Below, piece after piece: positions 7,131-17,442 of a DNA stretch of 64,000 bases. A program made the position numbers and the translations under genes. Origin of the DNA: Streptomyces mayonensis (GTDB lineage Bacteria > Actinomycetota > Actinomycetes > Streptomycetales > Streptomycetaceae); contig NZ_JACBYP010000018.1 in assembly GCF_018982965.1 (NCBI RefSeq), forward strand, positions 1-64,000. Direction: 5' to 3'. Each line of letters starts with the position of its first letter. The first letter of the stretch is position 1. The notes under the pieces are model-generated. The model was not told the origin of the DNA. It made no database searches and saw only the letters and a list, made by a program, of their open reading frames with translations.

Positions 7131-10100
7131 ATGGCCACCGCCCCGGAGACGGACACCACGCACCAGCCGGGGATCCCGGACGACGTGCCCGGCACGCAGG
7201 CCGCCGACACCGCCGACACCGCCGACGCCGCCGACGCCGCCGACACCGGTGCCTACGAGGTGCTGCGCGACCGCCTCGCCGCGCAGGCCGCCGAGCTGAC
7301 CCGGCGGGCCGAACTCCTCAACGCCCGCCGCGTCGAGGAGTTCGGATCGGCGCGACTGGAACTGGCGCGCACCGAGCGGCTGCGCACCGGGCGCCCGGGC
7401 GTGCCCCGCGACATCGCCGCCGTCGGCGACGGCGTCCTGCTCCTCGGCTCCACCGTCCGGCCGGGCGCGGGCACCCCGGCCGCGGTGTCCGACGTCTTCA
7501 CGCTCCACGACCGCGACCTGAACCCGCTGCCCGAGCCGGCCGTCCCGGGACTGCTCGACGACCCGGCGTTCGTACGGGAGTTCGCGGATCTGCACCGCTA
7601 CTACCGAGAGGCCCGCCTGCTGCGGCTGCGTATCGTCGACGGCAGACTGCTGGCCGTCTTCCGCACCGGCGAGAAGGCCGACGACATCCGCGTCCTGCGC
7701 TGGAACCTCACGGAGGCCGGGCACGCAGGCGCGGTAGTCCGGGCCACGCCGGTAGTCCGGGCCACGCCGGAAGTCCGGGCCACGCCGGAAGTCCGGGACG
7801 CGCCGGTGGACCGGGACGCGCCGGAAGTCCGTGCCGTCTTCCTCGACGCCCGCGGCGAACGCGACGACGTCTTCCCGCCGGCCCACGACTTCCCCTGGAC
7901 GGAGACGACCCGCGAGGACCACGTCCAGGGCCGCCACCCGCACATCGCCGTCCCCGGAGGTTTCTACGTCGGCGCGGTCGGCGGCACGCTCACCGTCAAG
8001 CTCGACGACGACACCGAGACCGACCGGGGCGTCTTCACCGAGCCCGTCGACGAGCCCCTCCAGGCCCTCGCGGACGCCGACGTCGCCCACGCCCGGGTCG
8101 GCCCGCTGGTCCTGCTGCGCGTGCGGCCCTACAAGGAGGACACCGACCGCTACCTGGTCTGCAACACCCTCACCAAGTCCGTGGTCCGCCTGGACGGCAT
8201 CGGCACGGCCTGTCGCCGCCTGCCCGACGACCAGGGCATCGTCTTCCCCGGCGGCTACTGCCTGGCCACGGGCGCCCACAAGACGTACGAGATCGACGCC
8301 GCCGGCCTGGAGTTCGAACGCGAGATGCGTTCGCCGAACGGCGAGGACGTGCTGTACGCCTTCCAGGCGCGCGGCGGGAGCCGTGGCCTGCTGCTGTCGT
8401 ACAACACCATCCGCAAGGAGGTCGCGAACCCGCTGCCCTGCCGGGGCTGGGCGCTCGCGGAGGACGGCACGTTCACCGTGCTGCGCGCGGACGGCGACGA
8501 GCCCGCCCAGGTGCACCCGGTCCAGCTGTGGCACTCGCCGTACGTCTCCGACACGTACGCCGCCGCCGCGCCCGCCGGGAGCGGCCCCCTGGCCCGCGTC
8601 GGCAATGCCGACCTCGTACGTGGCATTTCCGCGGCCCTGTCGGTCGCCGGTGCCGTCGCCGACGGGATCACCACCGGCGAGGGGTACCGCGCGCTGGCCG
8701 CCGACTGCGTGCGCGCCACCGACGGCCACCACTGGCTCGGCGAGGAGGAGTTGGGCGACCTGGCCGGAGCGCTGGGGTCGGTGCGGGAGACCGCCGAGCA
8801 GGTGCTCGCCGAGTTCGAGACGGTGCGGGACCTCACCCGGCGGGCGGCCGAGGCCCGCGACGAGGCCGCCGAGCGGATCGCCGCGGTGGTCCGGCGGCTG
8901 CGCGGCGAGGCGCCGAAGGAGGCCGCCGCCTGGGTGCGCGGCCTCACCGAGCTGCGGCACGCGCACGGGCACCTGCTCGGCGTCAAGGAGCTGCGGTACG
9001 CCGATGCCTCAGCCGTCGACGCCCTCGCCGAGGAGGCCGAGGCGTCCCTCGCCGAACTCGGACGGCGCGCCGTGGCCTTCCTCGCCCGCGAGGACGCCTT
9101 CGACACCCAACGCGCCGACGTGGAACGGCTCGTAGCCGACGCCGAGGACCTCACCACCGTCGCCGAGGCCGTACCCGTCGCCGCCCGGCTCGACGAACTC
9201 GCCGACGGGCTGCGCACGGTCACCGACGTCGTCGCCGAACTCGACATGGGCGACGCCACGGTCCGCACCGCCCTCCTGGAACGCGTCGCCGCCGTCCTCG
9301 GCGGGGTCAACCGCGCCCGCGCCACCCTCGACGCCCGCCGCCGGGCCCTCCTCGACCACGAGGGCCGCGCCGAGTTCGCCGCCGAGACGGCCCTGCTGGG
9401 CCAGGCGGTCACCGCCGCACTCGCCGCCGCCGACACCCCCGAACGCTGCGACGACCAACTCGCCCGGCTCCTGGCCCGCCTGGAGGACCTGGAGTCCCGT
9501 TTCGCCGAGTTCGACGCCTTCCTCGGCGAACTCGCCGACAAGCGCACCGAGATCTACGAGGCGCTGGCCGCCCGCAAGCAGGCCCTCTCCGACACCCGCG
9601 CCCGCCGCGCCGAACAGCTCGCCGCCTCCGCCGCCCGCATCCTGGAGACGGTCACCAGGCGCTGCGCGGCCCTCACCGACCCCGACGCGGTCAGCACCTA
9701 CTTCGCCTCCGACCCGATGGTCGCGAAGGTCCGCCGCACCGCCGAGGAACTGCGCGCCCTCGGCGACACCGTCCGCGCCGAGGAACTGGACGGCCGCCTC
9801 AAGTCGGCCCGCCAGGAGGCCGCCCGCGCCCTGCGCGACCGCACCGACCTGTACGCCGACGACGGCCGCACCCTGCGCCTGGGCGCCCACCGCTTCGCCG
9901 TCAACACCCAGCCCCTCGACCTCACCCTCGTCCCCGACGGCGACGGCATCGCCTTCGCCCTCACCGGCACCGACTACCGGGCACCGGTCACCGACCCCGG
10001 CTTCGCGGCCACCCGCCCGTACTGGGACCGTTCCCTGCCGTCCGAGTCGCCCGGCGTCTACCGCGCCGAGCACCTCGCCGCCCGCCTGCTGCGGGAACAC

Positions 10101-12443
10101 GGCGCCGCCGCGCTCGCCGCCGCCGAGGACCTGCCCGCCCTCGTCCGCGAGGCCGCGCAGGAGGCGTACGACGAGGGCTACGAGCGGGGCGTGCACGACC
10201 ACGACACCACGGCCGTCCTCACGGCGCTGCTGCCGCTGTACGAGAAGGCGGGCGCCCTGCGCCACGAACCGGCCGCCCGCGCCACCGCGCACCTCTTCTG
10301 GTCCCACGGCACCACCGACCGGCACCGCGAAACCTGGACCCGGCGCGCGGTGTCCCTGGCCCGCGCCCGCGACACCTTCGGCCTCACCGGCGCGATCGCG
10401 GACCTGGAACGGGAACTGGCGGAGGCGATCACCGCGTGGACCACCGCCCCCGACGAGGCGCGGGCGGGCGGGACGGCGAACGGGCCCGCAGGGACGGCGA
10501 AGGGCCCCGCAGGGACGGTGGAGGAGTCGGCAGGGACGGCGAAGGAGCCGGCCGGGGCATCCGCGGCACCGGCGCCCGGGGCATCCGGGGCGTCCGGGGC
10601 GTCCGCGACCCCGGAGTCCGGCGCTGCTGCTGCCCCCGCCCCCGCCCCCGCTGCCGCTGCGGCTGCGGCGTACCTCTTCCACGAACTGACCACCGCCCCC
10701 GAGGGCTTCGTCCTCGGCGCGGACACCCGCGGCCTCCTCGACAAGTTCCACCGCACGGCGGGCGGTCCGGCCTACGCCGAGGACCTGGCCGCGCTCACCG
10801 ACCCGGCCACCGGGGACGGTCCGGTCGGCCACGAAGCCCTGGCCGCCCGCCGACAGCTCGCCGAGGCCTGGCTCTCGGCGTACGCGTCCGCCGCCGGCAC
10901 CGACCTCGCCCCCGGCGACCTGGCCGAGGCGGTGGCCGCCGAACTCTGCCCCGACCTGCCCCGCTACGACGGCGGTACCCCGCCCACGGCCACCGTCGAG
11001 GGTCTCCTCGGCGCCCACCCGCGCATCACCGGCGGCCGCCTCGACCTGCGCCTGGACGACTTCCTCACCCGCACCGCACGCTTCGCCGCGCACGACGTGC
11101 CCGCCTTCCGCGCCTACCAGCGGCGCCGCACCGCCCTGGTGGGCACCGAACGCGAGCGGCTGCGCCTGGACGACCACCGCCCGCGCGTCATGTCCGCCTT
11201 CGTCCGCAACCGCCTCGTCGACGAGGTCTACCTCCCGCTCATCGGCGACAGCCTGGCCAAGCAGCTCGGCACCACCGGCGCGGACAAGCGCACCGACACC
11301 GGCGGCCTCCTGCTGCTCCTCTCCCCGCCCGGCTACGGCAAGACGACCCTGGTCGAGTACGTCGCCGACCGCCTCGGCCTGATGCTGGTGCGGATCAGCG
11401 GCCCCGCGCTCGGCCACACCGTCACCTCGCTCGACCCGGCCGACGCACCCAACGCCACCGCCCGCCAGGAGATCGAGAAGGTCAACTTCGCGCTGGCGTC
11501 CGCGAACAACACGCTCCTCTACCTGGACGACATCCAGCACACGTCCCCCGAACTCCTCCAGAAGTTCATCCCGCTGTGCGACGCCACCCGCCGCGTCGAC
11601 GGCGTGTGGGAGGGCCGCCCGCGCACCTACGACCTGCGCGGCAAGCGCTTCGCCGTCTGCATGGCCGGCAACCCCTACACCGAGTCCGGCGCCCGCTTCC
11701 ACGTCCCCGACATGCTCGCCAACCGGGCCGACGTCTGGAACCTGGGCGACGTACTGACCGGCAAGGAGGACGCCTTCGCGCTCAGCTTCCTGGAGAACGC
11801 GCTCACCGCGAACCCGGTCCTCGCCCCGCTCGCCGGCCGCGACCGGGCCGACCTGGAGCTCCTCGTCCGGCTCGCCGACGGCGACCCCACCGCCCACGCC
11901 GACCGCCTCGCCCACGCCCTCCCGCCGGCCGAGCTGGAACGCGTCCTCGCCGTGCTGCGCCACCTCCTCGCCGCCCGCGAGACGGTGCTGGCCGTCAACG
12001 CCGCGTACATCGCCTCCGCGGCCCAGTCGGACGCCACCCGCACGGAACCGGCGTTCCGGCTGCAGGGTTCGTACCGCAACATGAACAAGATCGCCCAGCG
12101 GCTGCGCCCGGTGATGAACGACGCCGAGCGCGCCGCCGTCCTCGACGACCACTACACCGCCGAGGCCCAGTCCCTCGCCCAGGGTGCCGAGGCCAACCTG
12201 CTCAAGCTGGCCGAACTGCGCGGCGCGCTCACCCCCGAACAGGCCGGCCGCTGGGCCGAGGTACGGGCCGCCCACGTCCGGGCCCGCACCCTCGGCGGCC
12301 CCGACGACGACCCGCTCGTGCGCGCCGTCGCGGCCCTGGGCCTGCTCGCGGACCGCGTCGCCGCCGTCGAGTCGGCCATCACCCGCGCCGCCGACCCCCG
12401 CCACCTGCTCGCCAACCCGCACTCCCCACACGCCCCCGACTGA
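7131..12443 (+). CDS. giant DNA-repair-ATPase-like protein (DUF3686 plus AAA+)
   Basis: The protein has 1770 residues. The N-terminus is Ala/Asp-rich (repeated ADTADA). Residues ~40-600 match the DUF3686-type region of proteins annotated in Streptomyces as DNA repair ATPases. Long helical, coiled-coil-prone segments follow to ~1000. A low-complexity Ala/Gly/Thr/Pro linker lies at about 1110-1180. The AAA+ module has Walker A in [10 protein letters not shown] at about residue 1400 and Walker B in LLYLDDIQH at about 1461, with a sensor-like [11 protein letters not shown]. It is probably a large membrane- or DNA-associated remodeller acting with the flotillin encoded upstream; substrate and process are unknown. 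The ATG at 7131 follows AAGGGATCAACTGCTC. Confidence 0.85.
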   Translation: MATAPETDTTHQPGIPDDVPGTQAADTADTADAADAADTGAYEVLRDRLAAQAAELTRRAELLNARRVEEFGSARLELARTERLRTGRPGVPRDIAAVGDGVLLLGSTVRPGAGTPAAVSDVFTLHDRDLNPLPEPAVPGLLDDPAFVREFADLHRYYREARLLRLRIVDGRLLAVFRTGEKADDIRVLRWNLTEAGHAGAVVRATPVVRATPEVRATPEVRDAPVDRDAPEVRAVFLDARGERDDVFPPAHDFPWTETTREDHVQGRHPHIAVPGGFYVGAVGGTLTVKLDDDTETDRGVFTEPVDEPLQALADADVAHARVGPLVLLRVRPYKEDTDRYLVCNTLTKSVVRLDGIGTACRRLPDDQGIVFPGGYCLATGAHKTYEIDAAGLEFEREMRSPNGEDVLYAFQARGGSRGLLLSYNTIRKEVANPLPCRGWALAEDGTFTVLRADGDEPAQVHPVQLWHSPYVSDTYAAAAPAGSGPLARVGNADLVRGISAALSVAGAVADGITTGEGYRALAADCVRATDGHHWLGEEELGDLAGALGSVRETAEQVLAEFETVRDLTRRAAEARDEAAERIAAVVRRLRGEAPKEAAAWVRGLTELRHAHGHLLGVKELRYADASAVDALAEEAEASLAELGRRAVAFLAREDAFDTQRADVERLVADAEDLTTVAEAVPVAARLDELADGLRTVTDVVAELDMGDATVRTALLERVAAVLGGVNRARATLDARRRALLDHEGRAEFAAETALLGQAVTAALAAADTPERCDDQLARLLARLEDLESRFAEFDAFLGELADKRTEIYEALAARKQALSDTRARRAEQLAASAARILETVTRRCAALTDPDAVSTYFASDPMVAKVRRTAEELRALGDTVRAEELDGRLKSARQEAARALRDRTDLYADDGRTLRLGAHRFAVNTQPLDLTLVPDGDGIAFALTGTDYRAPVTDPGFAATRPYWDRSLPSESPGVYRAEHLAARLLREHGAAALAAAEDLPALVREAAQEAYDEGYERGVHDHDTTAVLTALLPLYEKAGALRHEPAARATAHLFWSHGTTDRHRETWTRRAVSLARARDTFGLTGAIADLERELAEAITAWTTAPDEARAGGTANGPAGTAKGPAGTVEESAGTAKEPAGASAAPAPGASGASGASATPESGAAAAPAPAPAAAAAAAYLFHELTTAPEGFVLGADTRGLLDKFHRTAGGPAYAEDLAALTDPATGDGPVGHEALAARRQLAEAWLSAYASAAGTDLAPGDLAEAVAAELCPDLPRYDGGTPPTATVEGLLGAHPRITGGRLDLRLDDFLTRTARFAAHDVPAFRAYQRRRTALVGTERERLRLDDHRPRVMSAFVRNRLVDEVYLPLIGDSLAKQLGTTGADKRTDTGGLLLLLSPPGYGKTTLVEYVADRLGLMLVRISGPALGHTVTSLDPADAPNATARQEIEKVNFALASANNTLLYLDDIQHTSPELLQKFIPLCDATRRVDGVWEGRPRTYDLRGKRFAVCMAGNPYTESGARFHVPDMLANRADVWNLGDVLTGKEDAFALSFLENALTANPVLAPLAGRDRADLELLVRLADGDPTAHADRLAHALPPAELERVLAVLRHLLAARETVLAVNAAYIASAAQSDATRTEPAFRLQGSYRNMNKIAQRLRPVMNDAERAAVLDDHYTAEAQSLAQGAEANLLKLAELRGALTPEQAGRWAEVRAAHVRARTLGGPDDDPLVRAVAALGLLADRVAAVESAITRAADPRHLLANPHSPHAPD
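7734..7836 (+). repeat. 18-bp tandem repeats, about 5.7 copies, in coding sequence
   Basis: The units GTAGTCCGGGCCACGCCG and GAAGTCCGGGCCACGCCG run head to tail, with later copies diverging to GGGACGCGCCG. They are in frame and encode V/E-V-R-A-T/D-(A)-P repeats at about residues 202-235 of the giant ATPase, in a surface loop or linker. The repeat number is likely variable between strains. Confidence 0.9.
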
Positions 12444-12476
12444 TCACTCTTCACCTCAACTACTGTTAGCGTGCAG

Positions 12477-12493
12477 TTGCACATCGTTGGCAA
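12477..12493. promoter_or_regulatory. Nur-box-like operator upstream of sodF
   Basis: TTGCAC-ATCGT-TGGCAA fits the tTGCaa-N5-ttGCAA consensus of the nickel-responsive Fur-family repressor Nur, known from Streptomyces coelicolor to repress the Fe-SOD gene when nickel is sufficient. It lies 54 bp upstream of the sodF ATG, just after a TGTTAG-type -10-like element. Confidence 0.7.
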
Positions 12494-12546
12494 CAACACG
12501 TCAACGCAGTAACGGCACGGACGCTGAACGTCGGAGGATGTTGGAC

Positions 12547-13188
12547 ATGGCGGTGTACACGCTCCCGGAGCTTCCCTACGACTACTCGGAGCTCGAACCG
12601 GTCATCAACCCGCAGATCATCGAGCTGCACCACGACAAGCACCACGCGGCCTACGTCAAGGGCGCCAACGACACGCTCGAGCAGCTCGCCGAGGCGCGGG
12701 ACAACGAGCAGTGGGGCTCGATCAACGGCCTGGAGAAGAGCCTGGCCTTCCACCTCTCCGGCCACATCCTGCACTCCATCTACTGGCACAACATGACCGG
12801 CGACGGCGGCGGCGAACCCCTGGCGGCGGACGGCGTGGGCGACCTGGCCGACGCGATCGCCGAGTCCTTCGGCTCCTTCGCCGGTTTCAAGGCGCAGCTC
12901 ACCAAGGCCGCCGCGACCACGCAGGGCTCCGGCTGGGGCGTCCTCGCCTTCGAGCCGCTGAGCGGCCGCCTGATCGTCGAGCAGGTCTACGACCACCAGG
13001 GCAACGTCGGCCAGGGCGCCACCCCGATCCTGGTCTTCGACGCCTGGGAGCACGCCTTCTACCTGCAGTACAAGAACCAGAAGGTCGACTTCATCGACGC
13101 CATGTGGGCCGTCGTCAACTGGCAGGACGTGGCGAAGCGCTACGAGGCCGCCAAGTCCCGCACGAACGCCCTCCTCCTGGCGCCCTGA
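12547..13188 (+). CDS. sodF: Fe-type superoxide dismutase
   Basis: The protein has 213 residues and begins [18 protein letters not shown]. It has the Fe/Mn-SOD metal ligands in [10 protein letters not shown] (first His), [10 protein letters not shown] (second His) and [11 protein letters not shown] (Asp and His). It converts superoxide to peroxide and oxygen in the cytoplasm. The start at 12547 is preferred over an in-frame ATG two codons upstream because it gives the family N-terminus and follows GGAGG at 12534-12538. In S. coelicolor the Fe and Ni SODs are reciprocally controlled by nickel through Nur; the box found here supports the same control. Confidence 0.96.
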   Translation: MAVYTLPELPYDYSELEPVINPQIIELHHDKHHAAYVKGANDTLEQLAEARDNEQWGSINGLEKSLAFHLSGHILHSIYWHNMTGDGGGEPLAADGVGDLADAIAESFGSFAGFKAQLTKAAATTQGSGWGVLAFEPLSGRLIVEQVYDHQGNVGQGATPILVFDAWEHAFYLQYKNQKVDFIDAMWAVVNWQDVAKRYEAAKSRTNALLLAP

Positions 13189-13285
13189 CGCCCCGCGCCG
13201 TCCTGCCCCGTGACCGTGACCGCCCCGGCCGGCGCTTGACCCTGACACGGTGACAAGGTCTTCACTGGCCGCCAGGAGGTGCCCC

Positions 13286-13966
13286 ATGGGGATCACGGGA
13301 CAGGACGCGACGGAAGCGGAAGGCACGGGCGCGACGCCCACGGCACGAGCGCTCCGCGCGCTGGAGTACGACGACGCGTCGGTCCGGCTGAGCGCGGCGC
13401 TGGCCGTCGGCACGGACCCCGACCCGCGCCACGTCGACAAGCTGATCGAGCGCTGCGCGAGCGAACCGGAGTTCTTCGTACGGGACATGCTGACCTGGGC
13501 GCTCACCCGCCACCCGGTGGAGCTGACCCTGCCCCGGCTGCTCGGCGAACTCCGCTCCGAGACCGCCCAGGCCCGCAGCCAGGCGCTGCACACCCTCTCC
13601 AAGCTCGGCGACGCACGGGCCTGGCCGGCGATCACACGGGCCCACCTGTGCGACCCCGACGACGAGGTGGCGCGCGCCGCGTGGCGGACGGCGGCCGTCC
13701 TCGTACCGGAGGGCGAGGAGCCGGCCCTGGCCGAGGTACTGGTGACCCAGCTGGGCCGGGGCGGACGGGACACGCAGCTGAGCCTCAGCAGGGCACTCGT
13801 GGAACTCGCCGGCGTGACGGTGTCCGCCCTGCACGCCGCGACGCAGGCCGCGGACCCGCGCGTACGCACCCACGCCCTCGCCACCGACCGCCTGCGACGC
13901 GCCCCGGACGCCGGCTTCGAGGCGGCGGTGGAGGAGGCGAAGCGCGTCGTGGCCCTGGGCGGCTGA
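13286..13966 (+). CDS. HEAT-repeat protein
   Basis: The protein has 226 residues. It starts at the ATG after AGGAGGT (13274-13280). It consists of about five HEAT/armadillo-type helical repeats (ALEYDDASVRLSAALAV, LGELRSETAQARSQALHTLSKLGD, HLCDPDDEVARAAWRTAAVL). There is no catalytic motif; a protein-interaction role is likely. A MerR-HEAT regulator gene with the same type of repeat follows after a tandem-repeat spacer, so the two may act together or derive from one another. Confidence 0.8.
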   Translation: MGITGQDATEAEGTGATPTARALRALEYDDASVRLSAALAVGTDPDPRHVDKLIERCASEPEFFVRDMLTWALTRHPVELTLPRLLGELRSETAQARSQALHTLSKLGDARAWPAITRAHLCDPDDEVARAAWRTAAVLVPEGEEPALAEVLVTQLGRGGRDTQLSLSRALVELAGVTVSALHAATQAADPRVRTHALATDRLRRAPDAGFEAAVEEAKRVVALGG

Positions 13967-13986
13967 GCGCGCGAGACACGAGAGGC

Positions 13987-14150
13987 GGCGGGACGCTGAC
14001 CGGTGAGGCGCACGAGGAGCGGCGGGATGCCGACCGGTGAGGTGCACGAAGGGCGGCGGAACGCGGACCGCCGAGGCGCGCACGACGAGCGGCGGGACAC
14101 CGGCCGGCGAGGTGGCACGATGGGCGGGATGCTGATCGGTGAGGTGGCCC
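13987..14150 (+). repeat. 34-36 bp tandem repeats running into the merR-HEAT start
   Basis: Units of the type GGCGGGATGC-GACCGGTGAGG-GCACGA begin at 13987, 14021, 14055 and 14091. A partial fifth unit from 14125 is the beginning of the downstream gene itself (GCGGGATGCTGATCGGTGAG). The array therefore looks like repeated duplication of the translation-start region. Confidence 0.85.
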
Positions 14151-15184
14151 GGCGGTCCGGGATCAGTGCCCGCATGCTCCGGCACTACGAGTCACTGGGC
14201 CTGGTGCGCCCCTCCGCCCGCACCGGCTCGGGCTACCGGGAGTACTCCGGCGCCGACATCCGGCGCATCTTCCACATCGAGAGCCTCCGCTCGCTGGGCC
14301 TGTCCCTCAAGGAGACCGCCCGCGCCCTCGACGACCCCGCCTTCACCCCCGCGGCACTGGTCACCGACCTCATCGACCGCACCCGGGAGCGCATCGCCGC
14401 CGAGGAGCGGCTGCTCACCCGTCTGAACCGCATCGACGCCGCGGACCCGGCCGACTGGGAGGACGTCCTCCAGGCGGTCGCCCTCCTCCAGGCACTGGCG
14501 TCGACGAACGCCGGCGCACGCCAGCGCGCCGCCCTCGCCTCGGCCGGCGAGACGGCCCCGCTGCCGGCGGAGGCCCTCGCCGAGGCGGCCCTGAACGAGA
14601 CGGACCCGAACGTGGCCGGCGCCCTGCGCTGGGCCCTGGCGAGATCGGACGGTGAGGTTCCGCCCCTCCTGGCGCAGGGCCTGGACTCGCCCCTGCCCGC
14701 CGTACGGGAACGCGCCGCCCGCGCTCTCGCCGAACTGCCCGGCGACCGGGCCGCCGCACACCTGCGGGACGCCCTCGCCCACCCCGACCCGGCGGTCCGC
14801 GGCTGCGCGGCCCTGGCACTGGGCGCGCGCGGCCGCACCGAGGCGGTCCCGGCGCTCGTCGACATGATCGTCGAGGGCCGCAACGACACCGACGCGGCCG
14901 ACGCCCTGGGCACGCTCGCCGAAGCCCCCACGACAGCCCGTACGGCCGCACCCACGACCGCACCCACGACCGCACCCACGACAGCGGACGAGATCACGGA
15001 CGCCCTCGTCGCCCGCCTCACCGCCGAGAACGCGCAGGCCCCGGCCCGCGGCCGCCTCACCCAGACCCTGGGCGACGTCCCGGGCCCGGGCGCGACGAGG
15101 GCCCTGACGTCCCTGACCCGTGACGAGGACCCGGCCGTCGCCCTGACGGCGCGGTACCTGCTGCGCCTGCGCGGGACGAGGTGA
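14120..15184 (+). CDS. MerR-family regulator with C-terminal HEAT repeats
   Basis: The protein has 354 residues. The N-terminal MerR winged helix (LIGEVARRSGISARMLRHYE, then GYREYSGADIRRI) is followed by a dimerisation helix. From about residue 130 there are HEAT-like repeats (PAVRERAARALAELPGDRAAAHL and similar) in place of a small-ligand domain. An Ala/Pro/Thr-rich loop (TTAPTTAPTTA) lies near residue 280. The start at 14120 has GAGGTGG upstream; the ATG at 14129 is an alternative. The ligand is unknown. Confidence 0.85.
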   Translation: MGGMLIGEVARRSGISARMLRHYESLGLVRPSARTGSGYREYSGADIRRIFHIESLRSLGLSLKETARALDDPAFTPAALVTDLIDRTRERIAAEERLLTRLNRIDAADPADWEDVLQAVALLQALASTNAGARQRAALASAGETAPLPAEALAEAALNETDPNVAGALRWALARSDGEVPPLLAQGLDSPLPAVRERAARALAELPGDRAAAHLRDALAHPDPAVRGCAALALGARGRTEAVPALVDMIVEGRNDTDAADALGTLAEAPTTARTAAPTTAPTTAPTTADEITDALVARLTAENAQAPARGRLTQTLGDVPGPGATRALTSLTRDEDPAVALTARYLLRLRGTR

Positions 15185-15191
15185 GGACGCC

Positions 15192-15347
15192 ATGACACCG
15201 TCGACCCACGCGATCTACCTGCCGGACTCGGGAAGCCTGCCGCCGTGGGCGGGAATCACCGTCGCCGCGGTGGTACTGCCCCTGCTGGCCTTCCGCCTGT
15301 ACCGCCTGTACCACAGGTGGCGCGCCCACCGCCGCCACCGGCGGTGA
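15192..15347 (+). CDS. small membrane protein, 51 residues
   Basis: Starting MTPSTHAIYLPDSG, this frame has one hydrophobic helix (WAGITVAAVVLPLLAFRLY) and a basic His/Arg tail, giving an N-out/C-in topology by the positive-inside rule. It begins 7 bp after the merR-HEAT stop, with GTGAGGA upstream, so it is probably translated with that gene. No family is recognised. Confidence 0.65.
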   Translation: MTPSTHAIYLPDSGSLPPWAGITVAAVVLPLLAFRLYRLYHRWRAHRRHRR

Positions 15348-15534
15348 CCTCACTACGTCCGGCTGGAGCAGGGCGGGGCGCCGCGCCCCTCGGGTGACGT
15401 TGACGTCCTGGCCGCGATCGCGGGGCCCTCGCGACTCACCGACGCCGCGTCCGACCACCTCCGCCCTACATCACCGGCAGTTGTCGCGTCTCCCTTCTTG
15501 TTAAAGTGACAGAAACCCAAGTACCGTCAGTGGC

Positions 15535-16278
15535 ATGCAAGCTGACGTGTGGTCACCCCCGCCTGTACTCCTGACAGTCGATCTCGTCATCCTGACTCTG
15601 CGCGAGCAGAGACTGTGTGTCCTGCTGGTGGAGCGGGGTGAGGATCCCTTCCAGGGCATGCAGGCTCTGCCCGGCGGTTTCCTCAATCACGCCGGTGAGG
15701 AGATCCTCGACGCCGCCCACCGCGAGCTGGGCGAGGAAACCGCCCTGGGTGCCGGGTCGGTGCATCTCGAGCAGCTGGGCACCTACGGGGACGCGGGCCG
15801 TGATCCACGGGGGCGTGTTGTGTCCGTGGCCCACTTGGCGATCGCCCCGGGCCTCCCGGAGCCGGTCGCCGGCACGGATGCCAAGGATGCCGCGTGGGTC
15901 CCCGCGGAATCCGTCCTGTCCGGGGAGATCGAGATGGCTTTCGATCACCACCAAATCCTGACGGACGGAATCGAACGGGCGCGCACCAAGCTCGAATTCT
16001 CGTCGCTGGCCACGGCGTTCTGCGGAGAACTCTTCACCATAGCCGAGTTGCAACAGGTGTATGAGGCGGTTTGGGGTACCGCGCTCGACACTCGTAATTT
16101 CTACCGGAAAGTTCAGGCCGTTAAGGGATTCATCATTCCTGCCGGCGCGGGGCGCAGAACCACGGGAGGGCGGCCCGCGCGGCTGTACCGGGCCGGGCCG
16201 AAGACCGTGCTGTCCCCGCCGCTGACCCGACCCGTGCCGTCGACGACGGAACAGGACACAGAAGTGGAAGGGGACTAG
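15535..16278 (+). CDS. NrtR-like Nudix/winged-helix regulator
   Basis: The protein has 247 residues. The Nudix fold occupies residues 10-150 with a box at 47-71 (GGFLNHAGEE...REL-GEET). The box departs from the catalytic consensus: six rather than five residues lie between the conserved Gly and Glu, and Ala replaces the Gly after EEx. The C-terminal part (FTIAELQQVYEAVWGT, NFYRKVQ, GRPARLYR) is the winged helix of NrtR-type repressors that sense ADP-ribose or related NAD products. It is directly joined to the following nucleosidase-like gene (stop, then ATG). I infer a nucleotide-sensing regulator of the adjacent candidate immunity genes. Confidence 0.85.
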   Translation: MQADVWSPPPVLLTVDLVILTLREQRLCVLLVERGEDPFQGMQALPGGFLNHAGEEILDAAHRELGEETALGAGSVHLEQLGTYGDAGRDPRGRVVSVAHLAIAPGLPEPVAGTDAKDAAWVPAESVLSGEIEMAFDHHQILTDGIERARTKLEFSSLATAFCGELFTIAELQQVYEAVWGTALDTRNFYRKVQAVKGFIIPAGAGRRTTGGRPARLYRAGPKTVLSPPLTRPVPSTTEQDTEVEGD

Positions 16279-17442
16279 ATGTCGAAAGACCTGGTGGTGA
16301 TCCTCACCGCCCTCAACCTGGAGTACCAGGCCGTGCGCCGGAAACTGGCCGGTGCGCGGGTGCACCGTCATGAGCGCGGGACGCGGTTCGAGGTGGGAAC
16401 CGTGCCCGGCACTTCCTGCCGGGTCGTACTCGGCCTGACGAACAAGGGAAATCATTCCTCCGCGGTGATCGCGGAACGGGCCATACAGGAGTTCTCACCG
16501 GTGGCCGTGCTGTTCGTCGGCGTGGCGGGTGCCCTGTGGGAGACCGCCAGGCTGGGCGACGTGGTGATGGCGACGCACGTGTACGCCTACCACGGCGGGA
16601 CCAGCGAGGACGACGGACTCAAGTCCCGTCCCCGGACCTGGGAGACGGCGCACGGCATCAGCCAGCTCGGCTCGCACCTGGCGCGTGCGAACGACTGGGC
16701 CGACGACGTGCCCGGTCACGGGCCCGCGCCCCAGATCCGCTTCGGCGCGATCGCCGCCGGAGAGGTCGTGCAGAACTCGAAGATCTCGGCCGAAGCGCGG
16801 TGGATCCGGCAGCACTACAACGACGCGCTCGCGATCGAGATGGAGGCCGCCGGGGTGGCGCAGGCCGGCCATCTCAACGGGGCACCGGTGGCCATCATCC
16901 GGGGGATCAGCGACCGCGCGGACGGCACGAAGAGCAGCGCGAACGACCGCAACTGGCAACCACGGGCCGCGGCGAACGCGGCGGCCTTCGCCACCCGGCT
17001 GGCCGTGGAACTGGTGGAGGAACAGGAGCAGATCGCCATGTCCCAGGCAGACAGAGCCGAGTCGGCCGACAGGCTCAAGGAGCACGTCAGCAACACCGCT
17101 CACAACAGCACCGTCGGCATCATGGCCGGCTCGGTCACGAAAAGCAGCGTCCACGTGAACGCGGGCTCGAAGACCACGGGTCCGGTGGACCTGGTCGTGG
17201 AACTGGACGATTTCCGCGAGCACCTGAAGCGCCACCACGCCGAGGGCGCCTTCGACGACGACACCTACCTGGAAGCACTGGCCGAACTGGGCTTCGCCCG
17301 CCGGGCGGCGAGGGAGAAGACCCCCGACGCGTCCAGAAGGGCGACCATGGCGCTCAAGAGGTTACGCGGCCTGATCGCGGAGTCCTCCGAGTTGGTGGCC
17401 CGGCTGGCCCCCATGGTCGTCGCGGCGGGTGACCTGTCATGA
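16279..17442 (+). CDS. nucleoside-phosphorylase-fold protein with internal amyloid-like motif
   Basis: The protein has 387 residues. Residues 1-255 form a PNP/UDP phosphorylase-MTAN-like domain (VVILTALNLEYQAVR, VLFVGVAGALWE, AIEMEAAGVAQAG, IRGISDRADG) of the kind used as effector domains in bacterial conflict systems and in NLR-type proteins. A short spacer leads to a motif at about 271-296 (NSTVGIMAGSVTKSSVHVNA). A C-terminal helical domain of about 85 residues follows. The motif resembles the N-terminus of the protein encoded next (SSVGFQAETVHNPTVNINA), and the two genes overlap by ATGA. The likely role is a nucleotide-degrading effector recruited or activated by co-assembly. The substrate cannot be read from the sequence. 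Confidence 0.8.
   Translation: MSKDLVVILTALNLEYQAVRRKLAGARVHRHERGTRFEVGTVPGTSCRVVLGLTNKGNHSSAVIAERAIQEFSPVAVLFVGVAGALWETARLGDVVMATHVYAYHGGTSEDDGLKSRPRTWETAHGISQLGSHLARANDWADDVPGHGPAPQIRFGAIAAGEVVQNSKISAEARWIRQHYNDALAIEMEAAGVAQAGHLNGAPVAIIRGISDRADGTKSSANDRNWQPRAAANAAAFATRLAVELVEEQEQIAMSQADRAESADRLKEHVSNTAHNSTVGIMAGSVTKSSVHVNAGSKTTGPVDLVVELDDFREHLKRHHAEGAFDDDTYLEALAELGFARRAAREKTPDASRRATMALKRLRGLIAESSELVARLAPMVVAAGDLS

Noticed and set aside
7734..7836. Short direct repeats considered as a CRISPR array
   Set aside because: They are contiguous 18-bp units without spacers, in frame inside a coding sequence, and no cas genes are nearby.
5463..8972. Very long minus-strand open frame (over 1100 codons) across the flotillin and ATPase genes
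   Set aside because: It is a GC-driven antisense shadow: low-complexity Leu/Gly/Arg composition, no domain, and it crosses two well-supported plus-strand genes.
8528..12469. Second long plus-strand frame overlapping the giant ATPase
   Set aside because: Arg/Pro/Gly-rich out-of-frame translation of a gene with clear Walker motifs in the other frame.
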